A DNA stretch of 64,000 nt from Candidatus Anammoxibacter sp. (GTDB lineage: Bacteria > Planctomycetota > Brocadiia > Brocadiales > Anammoxibacteraceae), in the NCBI GenBank assembly GCA_021777105.1, contig JAIQZQ010000128.1:1-64000 (forward strand), written 5' to 3'. The translations under genes and the position numbers were made by a program. The notes under the pieces are model-generated. The model was not told the DNA's origin and did not search any database. It was given only the letters and a program-made list of their open reading frames with translations. Shown piece after piece: positions 24,751-34,131 of the stretch; position 1 is the first letter of the stretch, and every line of letters starts with the position of its first letter.

Positions 24751-25980
24751 TCAATGTATTTCACGCCACGACATAACGGTTACTGATGAATCTAATAAGC
24801 TTGTAGCATAGCTTAGCCCTTGAGTGCTGTAATATATATTCGCTCCTCCACTTAAGTCTATCCGAGCTTCATCACTATGTGAAGATGTTGGATTGGCGAC
24901 TATAACAGACCCATAAATATCGGCTCCACCGGAGCCTGATTCAAACCTGCCGGGACAAGTGTCGCAAACTCCAACCAAAACAAGTCCTTCAAAGATAAAA
25001 CCGCCGCTAACGTCAAGGTCTTCGTCAACAATTAATATACCCGCGCCTGATTGTCCATTAATGTCAAGCGATCCATTTATATATGTAATTTGGGGCGCGC
25101 TGCTACTTCCTAGAGGATACGTTGAAATATTGCTGCTATTTATAGTTAAAGATCCTGAGTATGTTACCAAACCGGAAGAGGCTAATAATGATGTTCGAAG
25201 GCTTTGGAGTTCAGCTAATGTCACATCTGTATTTCCATAGTCTATGTCGTCAGTTCCGCCTGACCCTGTTATGTCCGCATTGTGGTGTATATTTTCGTCA
25301 GGCGAGCTGTCCTGCACGGCAATTCCATGCTTGGACACGCCGGTTGTGTCTGCTTTTGCTTTGGCTGGGGGGCCGGGGTCAAAATAGTAATCATCGCCAT
25401 AAATATCAACACTGGCGGAGTTAAGCCCTATTTCAACATCAGGATCAACTAAATTAACTGCGCCGGCAAAATCAGGCAAAGTGGATGTGGTTTTGAGCAC
25501 TTTTACTTCCAAGGTCACAGACGCCTGTTTAGCCACAGTGCCTGTTCCATAAATATATACAATGTTGTTGTCGTCGTCAGTATCAGAGCTTCCCGCATCT
25601 GAGCTATCATCATCATCTGAGCTACCATCATCATCAGAGTCATCATCATCATTTACAAGGGCCACGGTATATGAGCCGTTGCCGAATACAGTAACATCGC
25701 CCGCAAAAATGCCGGTTGTAGTGCCTAACGCGTCATTAAGTGTTGTTTGCGCAAGGATAGCTTTAGCGTGCTCAATGCCGGCTTGAGCTACATAAAGAGC
25801 CTCTGTGCTTCTTTTATAGTTGGAGCCGATCTTTATATCCGTTGTGCTGTTTCGCACCGCCATGGTTCCAACCATTGCCAGGACGGCCAGTAAAGCAAGG
25901 GCTATAATAAGAATCATGCCGGGCTCTTTTTTAGAGAACTTAATTTTACTTAATCTTAATCTTAATCTTAATCTTTTCAT
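24751..25980 (-). CDS. PilX-like type IV pilus-associated protein 1
   Basis: 409 residues, paralogue of the next gene. The PilX_N segment (EPGMILIIALALLAVLAMVG then RNSTTDIKIGSNYKRST) is nearly the same in both. After an acidic Asp/Ser low-complexity tract (residues ~115-140) comes a beta-rich domain with ITYINGSLDINGQSGAGILI, FEGLVLVG and ADIYGSVIVANP. The end (VTVMSWREIH) resembles the other copy's IIRWKQLYN. The tract may bind calcium or act as a flexible spacer. A perfect CRP-type palindrome lies ~91 bp upstream. Confidence 0.75.
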   Translation of the reverse strand: MKRLRLRLRLSKIKFSKKEPGMILIIALALLAVLAMVGTMAVRNSTTDIKIGSNYKRSTEALYVAQAGIEHAKAILAQTTLNDALGTTTGIFAGDVTVFGNGSYTVALVNDDDDSDDDGSSDDDDSSDAGSSDTDDDNNIVYIYGTGTVAKQASVTLEVKVLKTTSTLPDFAGAVNLVDPDVEIGLNSASVDIYGDDYYFDPGPPAKAKADTTGVSKHGIAVQDSSPDENIHHNADITGSGGTDDIDYGNTDVTLAELQSLRTSLLASSGLVTYSGSLTINSSNISTYPLGSSSAPQITYINGSLDINGQSGAGILIVDEDLDVSGGFIFEGLVLVGVCDTCPGRFESGSGGADIYGSVIVANPTSSHSDEARIDLSGGANIYYSTQGLSYATSLLDSSVTVMSWREIH

Positions 25981-26070
25981 TTTTGTTTCCTTTTAAAATA
26001 AACCGAAAATTTATTTCAGAATCTCAAAAAAAACAAGCATCTATATTATAGTATATTAAATAGCGTTTTT

Positions 26071-26088
26071 GTGTGATATTTATCACAC
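26071..26088. promoter_or_regulatory. Perfect CRP/FNR-type palindrome upstream of the pilX-like pair
   Basis: GTGTGATATTTATCACAC is a perfect 18-bp palindrome containing TGTGA-N6-TCACA, the CRP consensus. It lies in the 126-bp gap between the pilW-like stop and the pilX-like start. This suggests separate, CRP-family controlled expression of the last two genes. A short hairpin is the alternative reading. Confidence 0.55.
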
Positions 26089-26106
26089 TCGAAACTATAA
26101 AAAACT

Positions 26107-26676
26107 TTAAATTCCTAGATTTTTCGGCCTTACACTGGAGGTTAACGAACCGTATCCATAACCTGAAGTAGAGATTGTGCCGCGCGTTCTGCCCAGGATA
26201 TCAACCTGTATTTTGCGGATGCCGGACGCCGTGGTAGTTGCATTGCCGGCTGAATCAAAATATGTAAACGCAAGCGATTCAATATATTCCGCAATTGGGC
26301 TTGCATCAGTGTTTCTTGCAATTTGGTCATTATTGAAATAATATTCAATAGTTTCATCTGTGCCGTTTGTGGTTCCGTCGCCGTCAAGGTCTGCATACAC
26401 TGTTACCGTTGAGCTGTCGGCAGTGTCAATGCCAATGCCGACGAAACCGGCTTCAGCCGGATCGTATCCTGCCATCCTCATATCCCTTATAATCATATCC
26501 ATTGCCGCGCGCACATTCTGTTGCATTTCGGATAGTTGATCCTGCCTGCTAAATGTGTCTTTTTGCACAAAAAAGAGGCTCATGGTTATACCGAGTATTA
26601 CCAGGCCAATCGCTAGGCTGACCAGCATTTCTATAAGGGTAAAGCCTTGTTCTGTTTTTCTTGTTTTTAGGGACAT
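26107..26676 (-). CDS. PilW-like minor type IV pilin
   Basis: 189 residues with a prepilin signal: KTRKTEQG, then FTLIEMLVSLAIGLVILG as the N-terminal helix, cleaved after Gly by PilD. It continues with RQDQLSEMQQNVRAAMDMIIR and RDMRMAGYDP, the PilW/PilJ-family pattern. It is predicted to prime pilus assembly in the inner membrane. It lies 9 bp downstream of the pilV-like gene. Confidence 0.82.
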   Translation of the reverse strand: MSLKTRKTEQGFTLIEMLVSLAIGLVILGITMSLFFVQKDTFSRQDQLSEMQQNVRAAMDMIIRDMRMAGYDPAEAGFVGIGIDTADSSTVTVYADLDGDGTTNGTDETIEYYFNNDQIARNTDASPIAEYIESLAFTYFDSAGNATTTASGIRKIQVDILGRTRGTISTSGYGYGSLTSSVRPKNLGI

Positions 26677-26685
26677 AGATCTTGC

Positions 26686-27120
26686 TTATTGCGCCACAAT
26701 GCTGCTTAATTCAACTTTGTGGCTGGATGTAGTAGTCGCCGGGCTCCAATAACCGCCGACAACAATTGTCTTGCTGTTTGTGACGGGCGTATCCTCTGTT
26801 ATAGAGATGCTTAAATTGAAATCAACATTAAAAGCCGTGGTGGTTGTGTAAGTGCCACCTAGATCATTAGTGTTTGACGTTGTTATGCTTCCGTAATCCA
26901 GAGTTATAATATCTTCCATCTTTTGCTGTACCAGAGCAGTGGCGGTTGTGGCGTTTCTGCTGTGGGCGTTTGCTTTGATAACCGCCATTATCATAGTCAT
27001 TATTGCAAATATGCCAATTGTAATAACGGCCATGGCCACCAATACCTCTATCAATGAAAAGCCTTTAACTTTGATAGAAAACATCTCTTTTAAATATTTT
27101 ATTTTGTGCTTGCATCTCAT
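26686..27120 (-). CDS. PilV-like minor type IV pilin
   Basis: About 144 residues. Prepilin cleavage site KVKG-FSLIEVLVAMAVITIG, then the NATTATALVQQKMEDI pattern of PilV/GspI-type pilins. The start at 27120 (MRCKHK...) comes one base after the fimT stop codon; the longer frame overlaps fimT. A long positively charged leader precedes the cleavage site. Confidence 0.8.
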   Translation of the reverse strand: MRCKHKIKYLKEMFSIKVKGFSLIEVLVAMAVITIGIFAIMTMIMAVIKANAHSRNATTATALVQQKMEDIITLDYGSITTSNTNDLGGTYTTTTAFNVDFNLSISITEDTPVTNSKTIVVGGYWSPATTTSSHKVELSSIVAQ

Positions 27121-27121
27121 G

Positions 27122-27730
27122 TCAGTCCCATGTTCCATCAACATAACGGCGTATTTTTGCTCGTCCGGTGGTGATCATTGTAACCGCGCGCGCTCTATCA
27201 TCACGTTCGGATGATACATCGTCATCTATCATAATATAAATAGTTCCGCCTTTATTGGCCCGTCCGGTGGGCGAGAATCTAAACCAGCGAATGCCGCCAC
27301 TAGTGGTAAATGTAACCGGGTAGTCGCCGGCAGCCAAAGTTCCGCTGCTTGTTTTCTTCATGCCTGGAATAAAATCAAAACTAACGCCGGTGTAGTTGTC
27401 GGAGATAACAACCGTCTTGGCAAGTTCATCGCTGTCCTGATCAGTCGTAGGATCGGAAAAGCCGCTGTCCTCATCGTCGTAAATATAATAAGTGTTATCG
27501 GAATATGTCCCTGCGCTTCCAGTGCCGAAAACTATCACATAATTGTTATTTTCATTAATAGACTTCATCCTGGCCCACATAAAATCGCTCATTATCTGTC
27601 TGGCTGCCCCGTTGACTTTAAAGCCTGGTTTCAGATTAAAATACGCGGGTATTGCAAAGCCGGCCGCTATCCCGGTAACGGCGATAACGATAAGCAATTC
27701 AATTAAGGAGAAACCTTTTTTATTGGGCAT
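27122..27730 (-). CDS. FimT/GspH-type minor pilin
   Basis: 202 residues. The leader MPNKKG is followed by FSLIELLIVIAVTGIAAGFA, a canonical class III prepilin helix. GspH/FimT features follow: an ARQIMSDFMWARMKSINEN helix and FSPTGRA near the end. It heads the minor-pilin group fimT-pilV-pilW. GspH/FimT pilins have also been linked to DNA binding for uptake. Confidence 0.85.
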   Translation of the reverse strand: MPNKKGFSLIELLIVIAVTGIAAGFAIPAYFNLKPGFKVNGAARQIMSDFMWARMKSINENNNYVIVFGTGSAGTYSDNTYYIYDDEDSGFSDPTTDQDSDELAKTVVISDNYTGVSFDFIPGMKKTSSGTLAAGDYPVTFTTSGGIRWFRFSPTGRANKGGTIYIMIDDDVSSERDDRARAVTMITTGRAKIRRYVDGTWD

Positions 27731-27802
27731 AGTTATTCAGAAGACAGAAAAAAGAAATCAGAAGCCAGAGATCAGACAACAGAATACAGACGGCGAATAA
27801 AT

Positions 27803-28924
27803 TTAATCTTTTAACGAAAATGGTGATTTTTTCTCTTTTGGTTCTTCGCCCTCCGGGGCTGCGTCGCCGGATTCCATCTTTATCCTTAAACGCAGATCGT
27901 TTGCGCTATCGGCGTTGGCCAGGGCTGTGTCGTAATCTATTTTACCGGATTTAAGCAAATCATAAAGGGCCTGGTCAAATGTTTGCATTCCTTCCTGGCC
28001 GCCGGCCGCCATAGTCTCTTTTAAGGCGTCGATCTTTCCTTTCAGGATTAAATCCTGAATGCGCGGGGTGCCGAGCAATATCTCAATGGCGGCTGCGCGT
28101 TTGCCGTCAACCGACGGCACCAGCCTTTGCGAAATAATCGCGCGCAGGTTTAAGGAAAGAAGCTGATATATCTGGGCATGCCTTTCAGCCGGAAAGAAAT
28201 TAACTATCCTTTCCATTGTCTGGTTTGCGTTGTTGGAATGGAGCGTCCCCATGCAGAGGTGACCTGTCTCCGCAAACGTGATGGCGGCTTCCATTGTCTC
28301 AATATCCCTGATTTCGCCGACCAGTATGACGTCGGGGGCCTGGCGCAATGTGTTTTTAAGGGCTGCTGAAAATGAAAGTGTGTCAACGCCGACTTCCCTC
28401 TGCGTTACCACGCACTTTTTGTGAGGATGCACATACTCCACCGGATCCTCCACTGTGATGATGTGGCCGGAAGCGGTTGAATTTCTATGGTCTATCATAG
28501 CCGCCAGAGACGTTGATTTACCGGACCCGGTTCCGCCGACAACCAAAACCAGACCTCTCTTTGTCATAACCACCTCTTTTAAGCCTTGCGGCAAGCCAAG
28601 TTGATCGATGGTCAATATCGTAGTCTTGATCTGGCGTATAACAAAACCGATATCTTCGCGTTGATAGAAGACGTTAAGCCTGAATCGGCCAAGTTCAGGA
28701 TAGTAAAGGGCCATGTTCATTTCAAGGTCCCGCTCAAATTCAGCGGTCTGCTTTTCGTTCATCATTGAGTAAGCCAGCTCTTTTGTGTCGTTGGACGTCA
28801 AATCAGCCTCGCCGATCGGTTGTGTAACGCCGTCAATGCGAAACATCGGAGGCACCCCGGTTGTGACGTAAATGTCGGACGCGTCGCGGTCTACCATTAT
28901 TTTTAACAAATCTAAAATCGCCAT
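27803..28924 (-). CDS. pilU: Type IV pilus retraction ATPase, PilU-like
   Basis: 373 residues, cytoplasmic hexameric ATPase. Walker A GGTGSGKST, VTQREVGVDTLSF, Walker B VILVGEIRD, and the His box GHLCMGTLHSNNANQ. The C-terminal region (TFDQALYDLLKSGKID, ANADSANDLRLRIKM) is closer to PilU than to PilT as I remember them. It would power pilus retraction, and no second pilT lies in the window. It sits between pilC and the minor pilins in one minus-strand run. Confidence 0.85.
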   Translation of the reverse strand: MAILDLLKIMVDRDASDIYVTTGVPPMFRIDGVTQPIGEADLTSNDTKELAYSMMNEKQTAEFERDLEMNMALYYPELGRFRLNVFYQREDIGFVIRQIKTTILTIDQLGLPQGLKEVVMTKRGLVLVVGGTGSGKSTSLAAMIDHRNSTASGHIITVEDPVEYVHPHKKCVVTQREVGVDTLSFSAALKNTLRQAPDVILVGEIRDIETMEAAITFAETGHLCMGTLHSNNANQTMERIVNFFPAERHAQIYQLLSLNLRAIISQRLVPSVDGKRAAAIEILLGTPRIQDLILKGKIDALKETMAAGGQEGMQTFDQALYDLLKSGKIDYDTALANADSANDLRLRIKMESGDAAPEGEEPKEKKSPFSLKD

Positions 28925-28964
28925 AATTTAGCTCCTTTTTTTTAAAAAGATAAAAATATAACTT

Positions 28965-30212
28965 TTAGGCAAGGCTGTTCATCATCTTGATCATCGGCAT
29001 AAACATGGCGATCACAATAAAGCCTATGGCCCCGCCCAGCCCGGCCATCATTAGAGGCTCGATCAAACTGGTCATAGATTCAACCAGAGCATCAATCTCG
29101 GTGTCCATATTATCAGCCACTTTAACCAGCATTTTGTCAAGTTCGCCGGTCTCTTCGCCCACGGCAACCATATTTATAACAATAGCGTCGGTTACTTTTG
29201 ACTTTTTTAACGGCTCTTCAATCGTTCCGCCTTCGCGCACGCTTTCATAGATGCCGGTTATGGCGCATATCATTACTTCGTTTTTCGTTGCGTCTCTTGT
29301 GTTTACCAGGGCTTCGAGTATGGGAACACCGGCGGTGGATAGGGTGGCAAGGGTCCTGCAAAAACTTGAAACTACGGATTTGTTGATAATCAAGCCGAAT
29401 ACGGGGATTTTAAACGCCATAAGATCCATATAATATTTTATTTTCTTTATCTTCGTCCCTATTTTCATCATAACAAACATGACAAACGGCACGCCGAACA
29501 GAATATACCATGAATTAACCATGAAATTGCTTGCCGCAACCACCATTTGCGTAATTGCAGGGAGCCCGCCTTCAATCTCCATATCGGCAAACATTTTTAC
29601 AAAATTCGGGATTATAAACATCATTATACCGGATATAATCGCGCCGGCCATAACCATTACAGAGACAGGGTAGACTAATGAACTGATGATCTTCTTCTTT
29701 AAACGATCCATCTTTTCGAGAAAGTCGGCAAGCCTGTTCAAAATCTCGTCAAGCATACCGCCTATTTCACCGGCTTTTAGTGTGTTGACATAGATTTTAC
29801 TAAACGCCTTTTTATGTTTTGCCATAGCGTCGGAAAGGCTTGTGCCCTCTTCAATGTCGGTGACTATCGCGTCGAGGCTGTTTTTAAGCCTTCCGGGCTT
29901 CATTTGAGATTCAAGAATGCCGAGACTGCGCACAATAGGCACATCCGCGTTAATGAGTGTGGAAAGTTGGCGTGTAAATGTGTTTAACTGTTTGGCGGAG
30001 ACTCCTCCGATGGTAATGGCGCCTTTCTTCTTTGGTTTGCCGGCAGAGGCGCCGGCTTTTTTTGATTTGCCGCTTTTGGCCTCTTTAACGCTGGTGGGGA
30101 AATAGCCCAGCTCCCTGATTTTTTCAGTCGCGTCGGCAGCGGAATCCGCGTCTATAGAGTCCTTGACCTTTTTCCCTAAATTATCAACAGCGTTGTACTT
30201 GAATGTGGGCAC
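28965..30212 (-). CDS. pilC: Type IV pilus inner-membrane platform protein PilC
   Basis: 415 residues with two T2SSF domains (~residues 85-210 and ~285-405) and three predicted transmembrane segments, ending GFIVIAMFMPMIKMMNSLA. The N-terminal MPTFKYNAVDNLGKKVK is typical of PilC/GspF. LETGELDKM-like motifs (GEIGGMLDEIL, GEETGELDKML) occur once per domain. It connects the assembly and retraction ATPases to the pilin pool. A Lys/Ala-rich linker at ~65-80 is somewhat longer than usual. Confidence 0.93.
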   Translation of the reverse strand: MPTFKYNAVDNLGKKVKDSIDADSAADATEKIRELGYFPTSVKEAKSGKSKKAGASAGKPKKKGAITIGGVSAKQLNTFTRQLSTLINADVPIVRSLGILESQMKPGRLKNSLDAIVTDIEEGTSLSDAMAKHKKAFSKIYVNTLKAGEIGGMLDEILNRLADFLEKMDRLKKKIISSLVYPVSVMVMAGAIISGIMMFIIPNFVKMFADMEIEGGLPAITQMVVAASNFMVNSWYILFGVPFVMFVMMKIGTKIKKIKYYMDLMAFKIPVFGLIINKSVVSSFCRTLATLSTAGVPILEALVNTRDATKNEVMICAITGIYESVREGGTIEEPLKKSKVTDAIVINMVAVGEETGELDKMLVKVADNMDTEIDALVESMTSLIEPLMMAGLGGAIGFIVIAMFMPMIKMMNSLA

Positions 30213-30493
30213 AACTATTTCTCCCGCGCGTAAAATGAATTATAGATATGAGCGTTTCCGGTATTATGCATCATATTCAGGAAAATGATTTAAAAGCCCA
30301 GGTTATTTCTTGGCAAACTCTTAATATAAAATATTAAAGAATAATAGCAATTGTAAAATCTATCAGCCGTTTTTATAAATCATATTTGCTGTTGTGTGGC
30401 GCTTTATCATTTTTCATTTAAAATTCATTATTTGAATTTATTTTAACAGCATGCCTGTGGTGGGCGGAGCAAAACAACTTTATATAGCCAATC

Positions 30494-32263
30494 CTAATCA
30501 ACTGCGGTTTCATCAATTACCTGTTCCAGGGTAGTTATGCCGTTATACACGGCGTATAAACCGCTTTCACGCAACGTGTACATGCCGTTGCGCCTGGCTG
30601 CGTCGCGAATATCCGCGACGGAAGCAAGGGCTATTACGAGTTTAGATATTTCGTCATTCATTTCCATTAATTCGAATATCGCCAACCTGCCTTTGTAACC
30701 GGAATTCCTACAATTTCCGCAACCTTTCCCGTGATAGAACTTCTTACCCTCTACATCTTTTTTAGTTAAATCAAATTCATTTAAAAGCGTTTCATCAACT
30801 TCCGCCAGCTCCTCTTTGCATTCCGGACAGATTCTTCTAAGCAATCTCTGGCTGATTACGGCTCTTACAGTGGCGGATATCATAAACGGTTGAATGCCCA
30901 TGTCCACCAGCCTGGTAATTGTTGATGGTGAATCGTTTGTGTGCAACGTGCTGAAAACCATATGGCCGGTAAGGGCGGCTTCAACGGCAATTTGCGCGGT
31001 CTCTTCATCTCTGATTTCGCCCACGAGGATTATATCCGGGTCCTGCCTGAGTATGGCGCGCAAACTTGAGGCGAACGTGGTGCCCACATTCGGATTTATG
31101 GGTATCTGCATTATGCCTTCAATATCATTTTCAACGGGGTCTTCGGTGGTGATTATTTTAACGTCTACCGTATTCTTAAAATTTAGAACGGAATAAAGTG
31201 TTGATGTTTTGCCGGAGCCCGTAGGCCCGGTGACGAGAACTATACCATTAGGCATTTTCAGCAAATCCATCATTACATCCAGCTTGTCCTTTTGCATGCC
31301 TAAATCTGAAATATGGACGGACGCCACACTTTTGTCAAATATCCTGAGCACTATGCTTTCGCCGAATTTAGTTGGCAGGCATGAGACCCTGAACTCTATT
31401 GTCTCGTCTTTAATTCTTAATTTTATTCTGCCGTCCTGTGGAACTCGCCTCTCGGTTATATTTAGGTTTGACATAACTTTAATTCTGGTTGTAATGCCCA
31501 TGCCGAACCCAATCGGCGGCGACGCTTTTTTATAAAGAACATTATCAACCCTGTAACGGACAAAAAATTCGTCCTCAAACGGCTCAAAATGGATATCGCT
31601 TACCTTCTCCTTTATTGCCTGAACTAAAATCGTGTTCACAAAGCTCTTTACAGGGGCGACATCGGCCATCTTTTTAAGGCTTTCAAGGTCAACTTCTATG
31701 GCTCCTTTGTCGTCGGTAACTTCAGTTACATTGCCAATATCGACCGCGCCGAGGAGGTCTTCAATTGATTCGTCATATTTGCCGGGCGGGTAGTACTTTT
31801 CAATAGCATCGCCTATATCCTTATAATTGCAAATAATCCCTCGTATTTTATATCCAAAAAATAGCGTTATATCATGCAACTGATCCATTTTTAACGCGTT
31901 TTCCTGCGCTATCTCCAAAACGCCGTCTTTAAATGAAACCGGCAACACCCTGTATATCTGGGCAATAGAGGAAGGTATCATATCTATAGCTTCTTGCGGC
32001 AGCTCCAGATTTTTTATGTCCACCCGTTTCATGCCCAGGTAAGCGCTGATTGCTTCCTGAATTTGCTCTTCAGTAACATATTTAAGCCGCACAAGGGTCG
32101 CGCCGAGCATCTCCGTTTTGCCTTGTTGCGACGTTAACCCTTCCTGAATCTGCACCTCGGTGACAAGGTTCATATCCTTTAAGACTTGTCCAAACAGTTT
32201 TTGCCGAGCTTTGCGGTCGTGTCTCGACTCCTCGACGGCCTTGTCTTTTTTTATTATTGCCAT
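30494..32263 (-). CDS. pilB: Type IV pilus assembly ATPase PilB/GspE-type (copy 1)
   Basis: 589 residues. N-terminal MshEN domain (~20-155), then the ATPase core: Walker A GPTGSGKTST, Asp box IITTEDPVE, Walker B IILVGEIRDEET, His box GHMVFSTLHTND, and a four-cysteine zinc site CPEC...CGNCRNSGYKGR. It powers pilus extension. A second, clearly different PilB-type gene lies just upstream; the two share the zinc site and MshEN arrangement. A 281-bp gap to pilC holds no gene. Confidence 0.93.
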   Translation of the reverse strand: MAIIKKDKAVEESRHDRKARQKLFGQVLKDMNLVTEVQIQEGLTSQQGKTEMLGATLVRLKYVTEEQIQEAISAYLGMKRVDIKNLELPQEAIDMIPSSIAQIYRVLPVSFKDGVLEIAQENALKMDQLHDITLFFGYKIRGIICNYKDIGDAIEKYYPPGKYDESIEDLLGAVDIGNVTEVTDDKGAIEVDLESLKKMADVAPVKSFVNTILVQAIKEKVSDIHFEPFEDEFFVRYRVDNVLYKKASPPIGFGMGITTRIKVMSNLNITERRVPQDGRIKLRIKDETIEFRVSCLPTKFGESIVLRIFDKSVASVHISDLGMQKDKLDVMMDLLKMPNGIVLVTGPTGSGKTSTLYSVLNFKNTVDVKIITTEDPVENDIEGIMQIPINPNVGTTFASSLRAILRQDPDIILVGEIRDEETAQIAVEAALTGHMVFSTLHTNDSPSTITRLVDMGIQPFMISATVRAVISQRLLRRICPECKEELAEVDETLLNEFDLTKKDVEGKKFYHGKGCGNCRNSGYKGRLAIFELMEMNDEISKLVIALASVADIRDAARRNGMYTLRESGLYAVYNGITTLEQVIDETAVD

Positions 32264-32403
32264 TTTATATTTCTTTTAGATTGATCAATTCTAACGCGAT
32301 AGTTTTTATATATTCCGCAGGAAACACGATATTAAGAATATAGCGCGGCGCTTGCTGGAGATAAAGCGATATAAACAAATAAACCTCCGGAGCCGCCGGC
32401 GTT

Positions 32404-34131
32404 TTAACCGGCGCCGGCAACTCTGAGGACTTCCTCAATAGTTGTTTTGCCGTCCATTACTTTGCGCACGCCGTCTTCGCGCAACGTCTTCATCCCAAAA
32501 CGCGAAGCGGCTTCCTTAAGCTTTTCCCTGGATTCATTTTTGTATATAAGATCCTTCATTTCGTTGTTGAGCAGCATCAGTTCGTACAAACCCATTCGCC
32601 CCTTGTAACCGCTGCCACTACAGTCGTTGCATCCTTTGCCCTTGTAGAATGTGTGGTTTGCGGTTTTTTCCGGATTAATGCCGACTTCAATCAACTGTTT
32701 CTCGCTATATTTAAAAGGTTCGATGCAGCTTGGACAAATCGCCCTTACAAGACGTTGAGCCAAGACACCAAGCAAAGAGCTTGCAATAAGGTACGGCTTT
32801 GTCCCCATATCAACAAGTCTTGTAATTGCGGAAGGCGCGTCGTTTGTATGCAGAGTGCTAAGTATAAAGTGCCCTGTAAGCGCCGCGGCAATAGCTATCT
32901 CAGCGGTTTCAACATCCCTTATTTCGCCGACAATCACAATGTTCGGGTCCTGGCGCAGGATAGATCGTAAAATTGCGGCAAAAGTGAGCCCGGCAGGCTC
33001 GTTCACTTCGCATTGGTTTACGCCTTTAAGGTCGTACTCAATCGGGTTTTCAACTGTTATTATCTTTTTGTCTGGAGTGTTAAGCTCATTTAACGAGGCG
33101 TAAAGCGTGGTTGTCTTGCCGCTGCCGGTTGGCCCGGTGACCAACAATATGCCGTTAGGCCTTCTAATAGTGGCTGAAAAACGCTCAAAATCTTCTTCGT
33201 GAAATCCCATTTTGATAAGTTTAACCATTATAGACTCTTTTTCAAGAAGCCTCATTACAATGCTTTCGCCGTTTGAAACAGGGATCGTGCTGACGCGGAG
33301 ATCTAAAGGTTTGTCGTCAATCCTTAGGGATATTCTGCCGTCCTGTGGTTTACGCTTTTCAGTAATGTCAATATGCGACATTATTTTTAAGCGTGAAATT
33401 ACCGCGCCCTGTATTTGCTTTGGAAGGGAGTTGACCTCGTTGCACACGCCGTCAATTCGGTACCGAATGCGAATTTTGTTGCTTAGCGGCTCAATATGTA
33501 TATCGCTGGCATGCGATTTAACCGCTTCGCTGATGATATGCATAACAAGTCTTATTATGGGGGCTTCATCCTCATTATCCTCGGTTTGCGGAAACGCTTC
33601 ATCCACTATTTGAATATCGTCAAGGTCTTTGCCGCCTCCGCCGATGCCCTCAAGCAGATTGTCCATGGAAAGGCCGGTCTGCCCTCCTTCGGAATGTGCG
33701 TGATATTGATTGTAGGCTGTTTTTATAGAGTCGGGGTCAACCAGAGCGCACTCTAAGTCCGTCCCAAGAATGAATCGAAGGTTGTCTAGTGTAGTCAGAT
33801 CCGGAGGCTCGCACAAGCCTATCTTAAGCGTGTGTCCATTTTTCTCCAGAGGAATGATTTGGTGTTTTTTTGCCGCGCTTTCAGGCACAAGGTCAAGGGC
33901 CTCTTGCGGGATAGTAAGTTTGCTGAGATCCACAAATTCAAGAAAAAAACTCTCTGCCAGGGATTTTGTGATATCTATTGAAGTCGCAAATTTCAACTGC
34001 TTTACCGCTTCAAGCAACGGTATTTTGGTGTCCTCGCTTAATTTTTTAGCTTTTAATATTTGCTCTTCCGTTGCCAGGCCTTTTTCAAGCAATATTTTTT
34101 TCGCGTTGATATCCATCATGTTTTTGTGCAA
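32404..34131 (-). CDS. Type IV pilus/type II secretion ATPase PilB/GspE-type (copy 2)
   Basis: 575 residues, same layout as its neighbour: MshEN-like N-terminus (ATEEQILKAKKLSEDTKIPL...), Walker A GPTGSGKTTT, IITVENPIEYDLKGV, Walker B IVIVGEIRDVET, GHFILSTLHTND, and CPSC...CNDCSGSGYKGR. The ENPIEYDL motif is closer to GspE/PilB of secretion-type systems. Two extension ATPases may serve alternative pilus modes. It heads the pilus run; the divergent rnpA promoter region lies upstream. Confidence 0.92.
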   Translation of the reverse strand: MHKNMMDINAKKILLEKGLATEEQILKAKKLSEDTKIPLLEAVKQLKFATSIDITKSLAESFFLEFVDLSKLTIPQEALDLVPESAAKKHQIIPLEKNGHTLKIGLCEPPDLTTLDNLRFILGTDLECALVDPDSIKTAYNQYHAHSEGGQTGLSMDNLLEGIGGGGKDLDDIQIVDEAFPQTEDNEDEAPIIRLVMHIISEAVKSHASDIHIEPLSNKIRIRYRIDGVCNEVNSLPKQIQGAVISRLKIMSHIDITEKRKPQDGRISLRIDDKPLDLRVSTIPVSNGESIVMRLLEKESIMVKLIKMGFHEEDFERFSATIRRPNGILLVTGPTGSGKTTTLYASLNELNTPDKKIITVENPIEYDLKGVNQCEVNEPAGLTFAAILRSILRQDPNIVIVGEIRDVETAEIAIAAALTGHFILSTLHTNDAPSAITRLVDMGTKPYLIASSLLGVLAQRLVRAICPSCIEPFKYSEKQLIEVGINPEKTANHTFYKGKGCNDCSGSGYKGRMGLYELMLLNNEMKDLIYKNESREKLKEAASRFGMKTLREDGVRKVMDGKTTIEEVLRVAGAG

